A stretch of 37,145 nucleotides of DNA, taken from assembly GCA_902768715.1 (NCBI GenBank), contig CACXMH010000029.1, positions 20,069 through 57,213 of the forward strand, written 5' to 3'. The notes under the pieces are model-generated. The model saw only the letters and a list, made by a program, of their open reading frames with translations, was not told the DNA's origin and did no database searches. The stretch comes from Fibrobacter succinogenes (GTDB taxonomy: Bacteria; Fibrobacterota; Fibrobacteria; Fibrobacterales; Fibrobacteraceae). Positions 8,158 through 15,838 of this stretch are shown piece after piece (the first letter of the stretch is position 1; each line of letters starts with the position of its first letter). The position numbers and the translations under genes were made by a program.

Positions 8158-8164
8158 GTATTTT
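8136..8164 (+). promoter_or_regulatory. Candidate sigma-70-type promoter for the AAA_14 gene
   Basis: TTGATT (8136-8141), a 17-bp spacer and TATTTT (8159-8164) lie 20 bp before the ATG at 8185. AAAGGA at ~8171-8176 is a Shine-Dalgarno. The -35 box lies inside the last 33-bp repeat unit, so a protein bound to the repeats would control this promoter directly. Confidence 0.45.
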
Positions 8165-8184
8165 CTCTGTAAAAGGACGACTTT

Positions 8185-9474
8185 ATGGAGAGATTTGCAA
8201 TACAACAGTTGAAGGCCTGGAAGGAAAACCCGAGGCGGAAGCCCCTGGTCCTCATGGGGGCGAGACAGGTCGGCAAAACCTGGCTTATGAAGGAATTTGG
8301 CCGAAAGTTTTATGAAAAGGTCGCATATGTTTCCTTCTTCAACAATGAAACGGTTGCAAAGGAGTTTAAAACCGATTATGATGTGAAACGGCTCCTGTCG
8401 GTACTCAATATAGCCTCTGGGGTCACCATTACGCCTGGTGATACACTTGTCATTCTCGATGAAATTCAGAATGCACCGGAGGCCTTTGAGGCGCTCAAGT
8501 ATTTTTGTGAAGATGCTCCCGAATATCATGTGATGGTTGCAGGATCTCTTTTGGGGGTGGCCCTCCATAAAGGGATTTCGTATCCCGTTGGCAAAGTGGA
8601 TTTGTTGGACCTGCATCCGCTTAGCTTTCGTGAGTATCTGTATGCTGTCGGCGAGAAATCTTTGTCCGACGCGATACAGGCAAAGGATTATTCTGTAATT
8701 GACTTGTTTAGCGAAAAATATATATCCCACCTAAAGAACTATTACTTTGTTGGTGGAATGCCTGGAGTCGTCGATGTGTTCCGTCAGGATAGCGATTATC
8801 AAGGAGCGAGAAAAGTACAGAGAGACATTATTGCGCAGTATCGTGGGGATTTTGGTAAACACGCCGATGCTAGGGAACTGCCTAAAATAAATATGGTCTG
8901 GGATTCCATACCGATGCAACTTGCCAAGGAAAACAAAAAATTCTTTTTTGGAAAAATGAAGCAGGGAGCTCGTAGCGGGGATTTCGAGGTGGCGATTCAA
9001 TGGCTTCTTGATAGTGGCCTAGTGCATAAAGTTCATCGTGTGAATGAACCCCGTGTTCCGCTGGCGGCATACAAGGATTTTTCGGCGTATAAATTGTTCT
9101 TTTTGGATGTCGGTTTACTGGGCGCGATGAGTGAACTGGATGCACAAACGATACTGGAGGGAAACCGCTTGTTTGTTGAATTTAAGGGTGCGCTGACAGA
9201 GCAATTCGTGTTGCAGCAGCTTGTTTGCGATACATCATATACTCCTTACTACTTTGGTACAGAATCGGCAACCTTTGAACAGGACTTCCTTGTGCAGAAG
9301 GGTATGGAAGCTGTTCCGATAGAAGTAAAGGCGGAAACGAATGTCCGTTCTCAGAGTCTCAGGGCTTTTTACGAAAAATTTCATCCGGAAAAGTCTGTCC
9401 GATTCTCGTTACTCCCATACAAAGAACAAGACTGGATGGTGAACATCCCGCTCTATGCGGTTTGCAATCTGTGA
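8185..9474 (+). CDS. AAA_14/DUF4143-family ATPase with nuclease-like C-terminal domain
   Basis: 429 residues, a typical length for this family of unknown function. Walker A is G-A-R-Q-V-G-K-T (25-32), Walker B is L-V-I-L-D-E-I-Q (88-95), and a sensor-like V-A-G-S follows at ~118-121. The C-terminal DUF4143 part has the PD-(D/E)XK-like pattern E339, D367, E380-x-K382 (V-P-I-E-V-K-A). Start: ATG with AAAGGA upstream. The gene and its upstream 33-bp repeat array are enclosed by a perfect 42-bp direct repeat, so it appears to have been inserted as a unit behind the oxidoreductase gene. Base composition is intermediate between the GC-richer flank and the AT-rich genes that follow. These ATPases usually occur in many paralogous copies per genome and are often found in accessory regions; a defence or toxin-like role is only inference. 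Confidence 0.88.
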   Translation: MERFAIQQLKAWKENPRRKPLVLMGARQVGKTWLMKEFGRKFYEKVAYVSFFNNETVAKEFKTDYDVKRLLSVLNIASGVTITPGDTLVILDEIQNAPEAFEALKYFCEDAPEYHVMVAGSLLGVALHKGISYPVGKVDLLDLHPLSFREYLYAVGEKSLSDAIQAKDYSVIDLFSEKYISHLKNYYFVGGMPGVVDVFRQDSDYQGARKVQRDIIAQYRGDFGKHADARELPKINMVWDSIPMQLAKENKKFFFGKMKQGARSGDFEVAIQWLLDSGLVHKVHRVNEPRVPLAAYKDFSAYKLFFLDVGLLGAMSELDAQTILEGNRLFVEFKGALTEQFVLQQLVCDTSYTPYYFGTESATFEQDFLVQKGMEAVPIEVKAETNVRSQSLRAFYEKFHPEKSVRFSLLPYKEQDWMVNIPLYAVCNL

Positions 9475-9482
9475 TAGAGCCA

Positions 9483-9524
9483 CCGTGCCGCCCAAAACGC
9501 CGCCGATTGCGTGAAGATGTGCGG
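9483..9524 (+). repeat. Right copy of the 42-bp perfect direct repeat
   Basis: Identical to 7987-8028. It encodes the same C-terminal peptide of the oxidoreductase in one frame, which here would end in G-G then TAG. The repeat starts 8 bp after the AAA_14 stop codon and ends 3 bp before the stop of the minus-strand gene at 9528. This arrangement suggests that, before insertion, the oxidoreductase gene ended here, convergent with the gene at 9528. Confidence 0.95.
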
Positions 9525-9527
9525 AGG

Positions 9528-10529
9528 TTAGCTTAGAAAAACTTCCAATATATCTAAGTCGCCATTAGATATTTGTAGGGCGTAATTTGGATGTTTTTGG
9601 GAATGTTCAATGAATTGCCGTCGCACATGGGCATTAGTTCTTTCTTGTCTTGTTTGAAGTCCCGACAAGATAGATGAATAATATTCGGCCGATTTTTTGT
9701 CTTCTGCAAGGCATGCTTCTTCGTGATGGGATTTTGCAATTGCAATAATATCAGAATTGAATCCTAGTGTAATGCTGTATTTCTTGAAACGTTCTGTCAT
9801 TATTTTACGAGTGAGATTGTTTTTGTCGATATTTGGCATTTTTAGAAATGTGGTTGTATCATCTGCGATATTTCCCAATATGCTATCATCGCTGGTGTAA
9901 TCGGCCCGCATATAACTACAATACAGTGCTTCTTCGGGCATTTTCTGCTTTATAAAGTAAAGTCGTAAAAATGTAAAGCAGTTGATAAGGTCTTGTGCAG
10001 TATAAGCGTACTTAATGTAGAAAACGAGATCTTCTAACAACTTATCCCAATTTTTTTCATCGCTGTGTGTCATTGCAAGCATTAATCCGTATGGTGCATA
10101 TACGGGATTCCATTTTATCCCCATATTTATTGCGCTTAATGCAGTAGATGTGTCCCCTAATTCCAATGCCGCAAGTGCGTATTGGCGGAGTATGAAATTT
10201 ATGGGGCAGATGGAATCAATGTTCTTTACTTTTTGATTGGGTGATGTTGGGAAATAATGCTGATATATGTCCCATTCGAATCTTCTTGATATGGAAACAT
10301 ACTTGATTGATTCATCTGATTGCAAAGGACAATCCCTTACGATGTCAAACAGGGGCTGAATTAGGTCAAGTGCCTTTCGATAATTTTTGTTGTTATTGTG
10401 TTCATGAATAGATTCGGATAAAATCTTTTCAACGCCTTTGCTCCCGCCAAATTTATCAAGGGCTTTGATAAATTGATTGACTTTGAAACGAGAAGATTCT
10501 TCGTAAGATTCATAATCGTTTGCGTTCAT
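9528..10529 (-). CDS. Hypothetical TPR-like helical-repeat protein
   Basis: 333 residues, not assigned to a named family. The sequence is strongly helical. The middle part (~ residues 110-200) has TPR-like pairs, for example A-L-A-A-L-E-L-G-D-T-S-T-A-L-S-A-I-N-M-G followed by N-P-V-Y-A-P. There is no signal peptide or membrane segment, so it should be cytosolic. A strong GGAGGA Shine-Dalgarno 6 bases before the ATG supports the start at 10529. The gene is AT-rich compared with the flanking core genes and shares its strand with the sacsin-like gene upstream, but the 232-bp gap with its own promoter-like region suggests separate control. A role as scaffold or sensor partner of the neighbouring ATPases is possible but unsupported by motifs. 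Confidence 0.6.
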   Translation of the reverse strand: MNANDYESYEESSRFKVNQFIKALDKFGGSKGVEKILSESIHEHNNNKNYRKALDLIQPLFDIVRDCPLQSDESIKYVSISRRFEWDIYQHYFPTSPNQKVKNIDSICPINFILRQYALAALELGDTSTALSAINMGIKWNPVYAPYGLMLAMTHSDEKNWDKLLEDLVFYIKYAYTAQDLINCFTFLRLYFIKQKMPEEALYCSYMRADYTSDDSILGNIADDTTTFLKMPNIDKNNLTRKIMTERFKKYSITLGFNSDIIAIAKSHHEEACLAEDKKSAEYYSSILSGLQTRQERTNAHVRRQFIEHSQKHPNYALQISNGDLDILEVFLS

Positions 10530-10560
10530 AAAGAATCCTCCATGTCAAAGTGGAACTCCT

Positions 10561-10602
10561 TATGACAAATATACTTTTATACATCTGTCATAATTTGACA
10601 GA
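10561..10602 (-). promoter_or_regulatory. Candidate operator with TGTCA half-sites before the TPR-like gene
   Basis: TCTGTCA (10584-10590) and TGACAGA (10596-10602) form a perfect 7-bp inverted repeat around TAATT. A further TATGACAAAT half-site lies at 10561-10570. Read on the minus strand, TATAAA- and TATATT-like -10 boxes lie between them, about 40 bp before the start codon. This layout fits a repressor or activator site at a promoter. Confidence 0.4.
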
Positions 10603-10761
10603 CTTAATCTTTGTTTGTTTCAAGGAAGCCGTTATTTCAATGTTTTTTTGTTTCGTGGTCAAAATTATTTACACAAGTGCGGTGCTTGATTGCTCAAACA
10701 GTCATGTATAACATCTTCTTAGATATATAAAAGTAGGACTATATCTATCTAATCATTGGTT

Positions 10762-13700
10762 TTACTTCTTTAGATAAATTCTTACATTCTGATACTCCAT
10801 AGCGAAATCCTTTTCTTCTAAAAAGTCCCTAGGTAGAACATTTATAGACGGGTTCATTTCCCGGTCTTCTAATTTGAAATTACTGACATAGATAATTCGA
10901 TATTCATCCTTATCCTTAGTAAGGTGCTCTTTTGCGAAGTTGATTTCATTCGCAGACATCATGAAACTGCAATCATTATCTTCATGACTTTTAACATCAA
11001 GATACAAAAGTTTTCCATCCTTCCCTCTAAGAAGAATGTCGTAACCAAGTTTGTCATCTCCGTCTGTTTCTTCAATTCTTTCCGCAGCTTTTGATTTCCA
11101 CTCCACCTTAAACTCTTGATTATTGAATAGTTTTCTTATATCGGGAATGTTATTTTTACGCAACTCCGCCACAACTAATTTCTCGGCTTCATCACCTTGG
11201 TTCTGCAGGTTACTACTATTAGGTGCAGATGGTTTATGTGGATTCCTGTTAGGCGATTTTTGTCCGCTGCTTGAAAAATGCGGATCGGATCCTTCCAGTG
11301 TATTTCCATAATTGACGGAAATATCCGCAGGAATAGATATGTAAGCCGGAGAATTCTGCTTTCTTTGCGTCTCTTCTTCAAGCCATTTATTGAACTTGTC
11401 TTGAACTATTTCTACATCAAAATATAAAAGGCTCTTGATTTTTGAATTCTCAAAAAAAGGCTCTGAATTTACAGTGGCTGTTGTCATTATTTTGCCGCGG
11501 TTCTTTTGATATATACTATCAACATTTTCGCAATTTATAGATTCTTTTTTACTGAAGTCAAATTCTTCTATCGAACAACCAAATTTTTCTTTAAAGATGC
11601 CTTTTATAGTCAATTCAGCATCAAATAATACAGAATTCTCTATATTCGCTTTTGACACGAGATCAACAAGCGCTTCTTTATCGCTGCGGAATTGAAGTTT
11701 GGCATCTTCATCGGCATTTTCGCAGGAGATCCATAGAGCCCATTCAAATATGTTTCTTACTTCACTTTCCTCAAATTTTTGTTTCAGTTGTTTCCTGTTG
11801 TAGTCAACAACGGTGATATTTTGTTGGTCAAGTACAGATTTCAAGTCAGAAACATCAAGATTATTCTCCTTCAAAAAGTGATGCAACTTTTCTTGCTCAT
11901 AAACGCTAGGTTTAATTCCTGCAAACAGGCGATCTAGAATTTTACCCATACTAGCAATATTGCAATCTTTCTCTTGAAGATATTTTAGAATTACATTACC
12001 TTCAGAATCAGAAATAGAAAATTTCAATCTGCAATCTTCCAAGGCGTCAACATATCCATGTTGTTGAATTAGCCCGATTCGGGTATCATCGTCACTTCTA
12101 AATAATTCCGAATAAAGATTTATTCGCTCATCGTTTTCTGTATTAAGAACTTTTTGAAGAAGATTGCCTATGGCTACAGATAGAGAATATTTGTTTAACT
12201 TGCCATTCCCAACATAGATGTAATAATGCTTGTTTTCTCCCTCCAATAAATGATATTCTCCATCTTCCAATTCAACTGGAGTTCCCTGTTCATCTCTCAA
12301 TTTCGAAACCAAATTAAGCTGTAGATTTCTGAATTTTGGAATCATGATATTTTGTAGAGAGTCTACCAAAAGGCTCAATACAAAAGGCACATACTTTTGC
12401 CATTCCGATTGAAAATCGGAGTCTAATTCAGAAATATCTTCATCTGATGGTTTTATATTTTTCTCCCATTCCAAATTATAAGGTGAAATTTTGAATATTT
12501 CTGTAACAGAGTCCACTTCACCTTTCTTTAAGTGGACATCAAATAAAAATTTTCGTAATGGATTTAAAATGGAAGAACTGCTGAAGAAAATGTCTTTGAC
12601 GGGTCTATAGGTAGTATCATTTTTGCATAAAAGCATTCCCGTTTGTTTAAAGATTTCTCCTTCCTGACAGTTCTTATATTTTTCTACGTAAGATTTGTCC
12701 TTACTTAGGGTTTGAATGCAGTTGCTGTAAATGGAATGCGATAATTTTACACTTTCTAAAACATTTTCCAATGTTGGAAGTTTAAGAAGCAAACTGTAGA
12801 AACTTTTTGGGGAAAGATTCAAGTAATTTGAATTGCAACCAAGATTTGTAAAAAGATACCTTAATGAATTTTCATCAATATCTACTTCCTTGCAAATGTT
12901 TTTCAAATATTCGTCAGTGATAACTTCGGAAAGACAGGCTGTTTCTAAAGGGTTTCTTGACGCAAACTTGCACTCCGATGGGGCGTACTTTTTCTTGTTT
13001 TGACCAAGAGAAATCCATGGGGTAAAAGAAAAGACGTACCAAAGAAAATTTTTTGTCGTAATATCTAAGTGTCTATCATTTAATTTCTTGGAATTTGGCC
13101 TGTAATAAATTTTTACACGTTCTTCGGGAACCAAAAGATGTTGAATTATTTTCCCCGAATCATCTTTCTTGCCAAAAATCCATTTGAGTATTTCATTGGT
13201 TGGAATCTTTTCCAAAATATCATATATTTTTGTAACTGTTATGATAGATTCTTCGTTAAGGATTCTTTCTTCTGCATTCCCTTCTGCGTCAATCGCTCTG
13301 CTCAACTGAAGTTTTCCGTACTCAAAGTATTTCTTTTCACATTCTCTTGAAATCGAGTAGCGACTTAGCGTGCTTTCTGTTATTTCTGGTTCCTTAGCGA
13401 ACTTAAATTGGTTCAAAAAAGACTTTAAATTATTCTTTCCCTCACTTTTCCCGTCAAAGAATAAAATTGAAGGCTCACACAATTCAGCTTTTCCCGCTGC
13501 TTTAAGAAAAGGAATGAATGAGTTTTCTTCGTATGCATTTCCAAGAAAGATGTCTTTTGCACAATGGACGGTGTTGTCTGCACAGGGGAATATTTCATCA
13601 GAATTTGTCAAGCCATCGATTTTGTCATTTTGACGAATCCAACGGATAAATTCTACAGACCTTTCGTAATCATTCTCGATAGCATTTTTTAATGGAATAA

Positions 13701-15435
13701 TCAGCGAATCGGCGCTGTACTCTCTAAAAGTGAATATTTTAAGACTGTTCAAATAATTGATGACATCTCTTTTATCCTCTTTTCTCTCTGTTTCCCTGTA
13801 TAATTTTTCAATTTCAGTTGAATCATCTCTGTTCAGTATAAGAACATTGTGCCACTTGGGGATAGATGTCAAATCTTCAGAAGGGGGGAAGAAAATTTGT
13901 TTATTGGTGGATGTAATCCAATTTTCGTCCTGGTCCTTTATGATTTTTGGAATATAATAAGTCGTCTTGAAAAAATTTAGCCACCATCTAAAACATTCAA
14001 TTCTTTGACGGCTATTCCATTGTTCGGAGGAACTATCAATAATGTTCTTAATGTCACTCGTAGAATATTTATTGTCACCACCAATTAATTCTTCTAAAAA
14101 TTTTGAAACTCTCGTATCATTAATAGCTTTGCATAGTAATTCAAATTGAGGCCCCATAAAAAAGGATGGGAAAGAATTATAAATACGCGGATGTTTCTCT
14201 ATGGTGATAAAGTCACCATTAACATTTATCAGCGATAGTTTTTTTGAACATAAGTTTTTGTACTGTTGTTGGACATCCCGGATTTTCCATGCGGCACCAT
14301 TTGGTGTCAGGAGCTTTGCTACAGTATTTTCATATTCTTTTTTGGTAAAATTATCTGTAACAACCTGTACATAGAAGTCCATCAATTTTTCAAAAATCAC
14401 TGTGTTCAGTTGGTCGTTCTGAATGGTGCTTCTATTTTGCTCCAATAAGAATGTTGCGTGAAGAAGCGCAGGAACTGGACATTTCTCATTTTTTATCGGG
14501 AAAAATGTATAAAGGTTACTTTCGAACTGGCTGAAATCGCAAGGTATTGCAACCGATATTTTAAGGAGAGATTCTTCACCTTTATGCGCAATTCTTTCAT
14601 CATCCCGCTTGAAATTGTAAAAGGATCTCTCCTCAATAACGGCACCTTCATTTTTGTAATCAATCTTTTTGAGACGGACCTTATTAAAACCATTTTCTAT
14701 TGTTGTTTCTCTTTTAAACCCATAAAAATCTGAATCTGTTTTTATAGATATTTTCGTTATGTTCTGCAAAAAGAGCAAGACATTAAAATCAAACTCTTCT
14801 ATTTGATTTTTTACATTCCAATCATCATTTTGCGTAGTTGGATCAATTACTATTTCTACAGTCGTATCATAATGTGGTTCTAATGCATTTTCAACCCAGT
14901 AAGGAGCCCAAAGAATGGGGAATGTTATTTGAGGCTTTGCTTTTATTTCGTCACGAATATTCTGATAATTATTTTTTAGGTATTCCAATTGTTCTGCAGT
15001 AAACTTTTTTGAAAACCCAAAAGAATAGTCTCCAGAAAAAATTTTTACTTCTTGTGCCCAGTTTAAAATCGAACGAAAACCAATTCCCTTGTTTCCGATA
15101 TATTGCAAGCCTTTTCCGCTAACATTGCCTTGACTCAATCTTTCTACAGAATCTTTATCAAAAACAGCACCCTTATTAGATATCCGTAATATGTTACCCC
15201 TATATTCAATCAAAACATCGTTTTGGAGTTTTTGTATGGCCTCTACACCAACATAAGCATCATCCGCATTTTGAACCAACTCTAGCAATTCTCGCCCGTG
15301 ATAGCTTTCTGCAAGCGATTTATCGCTATTGTATTTTTCGGTAAGATTCTTTTTTGTTGGATGATTTGTAAACATGGCCAAGCTATCTTTGAGCATGGCC
15401 TCAATGTGTTCTTTTGCAGATCTTTGGCTGGTCAT
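10762..15435 (-). CDS. Sacsin-like GHKL ATPase with C-terminal DUF3883 (NOV-C) nuclease-like domain
   Basis: 1557 residues, the largest gene here. The N-terminus is a sacsin/HSP90-like nucleotide-binding fold: E-L-V-Q-N-A-D-D-A (N-box, ~52-60), I-S-N-K-G (~85-89) and G-N-K-G-I-G-F (~114-120). About 1200 residues without a recognised domain follow. After a Ser/Asn/Pro-rich linker (~1370-1410), the last ~150 residues match DUF3883: G-Y-D-I and L-Y-L-D-V-K-S give the D1466, D1480-x-K1482 pattern of PD-(D/E)XK-like folds. Start: ATG with GTAGGA ~10 bases upstream. The gene is clearly AT-rich, as if horizontally acquired. Proteins of this architecture occur in bacterial accessory and defence regions, and in plants as NO VEIN. 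An ATP-driven sensor with a nuclease effector is a reasonable inference, but substrate and trigger are unknown. Confidence 0.82.
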   Translation of the reverse strand: MTSQRSAKEHIEAMLKDSLAMFTNHPTKKNLTEKYNSDKSLAESYHGRELLELVQNADDAYVGVEAIQKLQNDVLIEYRGNILRISNKGAVFDKDSVERLSQGNVSGKGLQYIGNKGIGFRSILNWAQEVKIFSGDYSFGFSKKFTAEQLEYLKNNYQNIRDEIKAKPQITFPILWAPYWVENALEPHYDTTVEIVIDPTTQNDDWNVKNQIEEFDFNVLLFLQNITKISIKTDSDFYGFKRETTIENGFNKVRLKKIDYKNEGAVIEERSFYNFKRDDERIAHKGEESLLKISVAIPCDFSQFESNLYTFFPIKNEKCPVPALLHATFLLEQNRSTIQNDQLNTVIFEKLMDFYVQVVTDNFTKKEYENTVAKLLTPNGAAWKIRDVQQQYKNLCSKKLSLINVNGDFITIEKHPRIYNSFPSFFMGPQFELLCKAINDTRVSKFLEELIGGDNKYSTSDIKNIIDSSSEQWNSRQRIECFRWWLNFFKTTYYIPKIIKDQDENWITSTNKQIFFPPSEDLTSIPKWHNVLILNRDDSTEIEKLYRETERKEDKRDVINYLNSLKIFTFREYSADSLIIPLKNAIENDYERSVEFIRWIRQNDKIDGLTNSDEIFPCADNTVHCAKDIFLGNAYEENSFIPFLKAAGKAELCEPSILFFDGKSEGKNNLKSFLNQFKFAKEPEITESTLSRYSISRECEKKYFEYGKLQLSRAIDAEGNAEERILNEESIITVTKIYDILEKIPTNEILKWIFGKKDDSGKIIQHLLVPEERVKIYYRPNSKKLNDRHLDITTKNFLWYVFSFTPWISLGQNKKKYAPSECKFASRNPLETACLSEVITDEYLKNICKEVDIDENSLRYLFTNLGCNSNYLNLSPKSFYSLLLKLPTLENVLESVKLSHSIYSNCIQTLSKDKSYVEKYKNCQEGEIFKQTGMLLCKNDTTYRPVKDIFFSSSSILNPLRKFLFDVHLKKGEVDSVTEIFKISPYNLEWEKNIKPSDEDISELDSDFQSEWQKYVPFVLSLLVDSLQNIMIPKFRNLQLNLVSKLRDEQGTPVELEDGEYHLLEGENKHYYIYVGNGKLNKYSLSVAIGNLLQKVLNTENDERINLYSELFRSDDDTRIGLIQQHGYVDALEDCRLKFSISDSEGNVILKYLQEKDCNIASMGKILDRLFAGIKPSVYEQEKLHHFLKENNLDVSDLKSVLDQQNITVVDYNRKQLKQKFEESEVRNIFEWALWISCENADEDAKLQFRSDKEALVDLVSKANIENSVLFDAELTIKGIFKEKFGCSIEEFDFSKKESINCENVDSIYQKNRGKIMTTATVNSEPFFENSKIKSLLYFDVEIVQDKFNKWLEEETQRKQNSPAYISIPADISVNYGNTLEGSDPHFSSSGQKSPNRNPHKPSAPNSSNLQNQGDEAEKLVVAELRKNNIPDIRKLFNNQEFKVEWKSKAAERIEETDGDDKLGYDILLRGKDGKLLYLDVKSHEDNDCSFMMSANEINFAKEHLTKDKDEYRIIYVSNFKLEDREMNPSINVLPRDFLEEKDFAMEYQNVRIYLKK

Positions 15436-15478
15436 TTCATCTTCCTACAAAACGGCTATTCCTCAGTTTAAACATACA

Positions 15479-15660
15479 TTTTAGTGCTATTTGTGAACCG
15501 AAAACTTGAATTTTAGCACACTTTAGATGCTCAAAATCTGTATTTTAGCACATTTCAGACGGCCGAAATCTACAATTTAGCACATTTTGGAACTGCGTTT
15601 TTCGACTTTTCCCCTAGAAAAGTGTGCTGAAACGACAATTTTTCCCCTAGAAAAATGTTA
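15479..15660 (-). repeat. Tandem degenerate 32-33-bp repeats upstream of the sacsin-like gene
   Basis: Plus-strand TTTTAG-type motifs start at 15479, 15511, 15543 and 15575, exactly 32 bp apart, most reading TTTTAGCACA (GTGCTAAAA in the gene's orientation, preceded by AAAAT or AAAGT). Two further units carry CCCCTAG at 15611 and 15644, each within a palindrome (ACTTTTC-TAGGG-GAAAAGT and ATTTTTC-TAGGG-GAAAAAT in gene orientation). The inter-motif sequences differ, so this is not a CRISPR array. The array begins 43 bp before the start codon at 15435. Together with the terminator and palindromes at 15672-15828 it fills the 403-bp gene-free gap 15436-15838. Confidence 0.75.
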
Positions 15661-15671
15661 CGTACAAATGA

Positions 15672-15701
15672 AAAAATCCCGCGATTGCTCGCGGGATTTT
15701 T
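15672..15701. terminator. Strong bidirectional intrinsic terminator after glgP
   Basis: A perfect 13-bp stem (15672-15684 with 15689-15701; core ATCCCGCGA/TCGCGGGAT) and a 4-nt loop are flanked by A runs on one side and T runs on the other. It lies downstream of the minus-strand glycogen phosphorylase gene and insulates it from the repeat array of the sacsin-like gene. Confidence 0.88.
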
Positions 15702-15717
15702 AACATTCAAGTTTGAG

Positions 15718-15828
15718 ATTGCTTCGGGGCTGTCGCCCCTCGCAATGACATGCTAGGTTACGAAGCAGCGAAACACGAGTGTTTCGATATTTCGTAACCG
15801 AAGCTGTCATGCGCTTTGCGCAATGACA
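15718..15828. repeat. Cluster of three palindromic (REP-like) elements
   Basis: Hairpin 1 (15718-15746): ATTGC..GGGGC-TGTC-GCCCC..GCAAT followed by GACA. Hairpin 2 (15756-15799): outer arms GGTTACGAA and TTCGTAACC, with inner arms CGAAACAC (15769-15776) and GTGTTTCG (15779-15786). Hairpin 3 (15805-15828): TGTCATGCGC, TTT, GCGC-A-ATGACA. GCAATGACA occurs in elements 1 and 3. Such TGTCATTGCG-type palindromes are common interspersed elements; they sit directly behind the glgP stop codon. Confidence 0.75.
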
Positions 15829-15838
15829 CTTAGGAAGG

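Noticed and set aside
8029-9482. Insertion sequence or integrative element
   Set aside because: No transposase, integrase or long terminal inverted repeats are encoded; only the flanking 42-bp direct repeat supports mobility, so it is reported as an observation and not as a named element.
15479-15660. CRISPR array
   Set aside because: The period is 32-33 bp in total with only ~10-12 conserved bases per unit, the units are degenerate, and there are no cas genes. CRISPR repeats are near-identical with a ~60-70 bp period.
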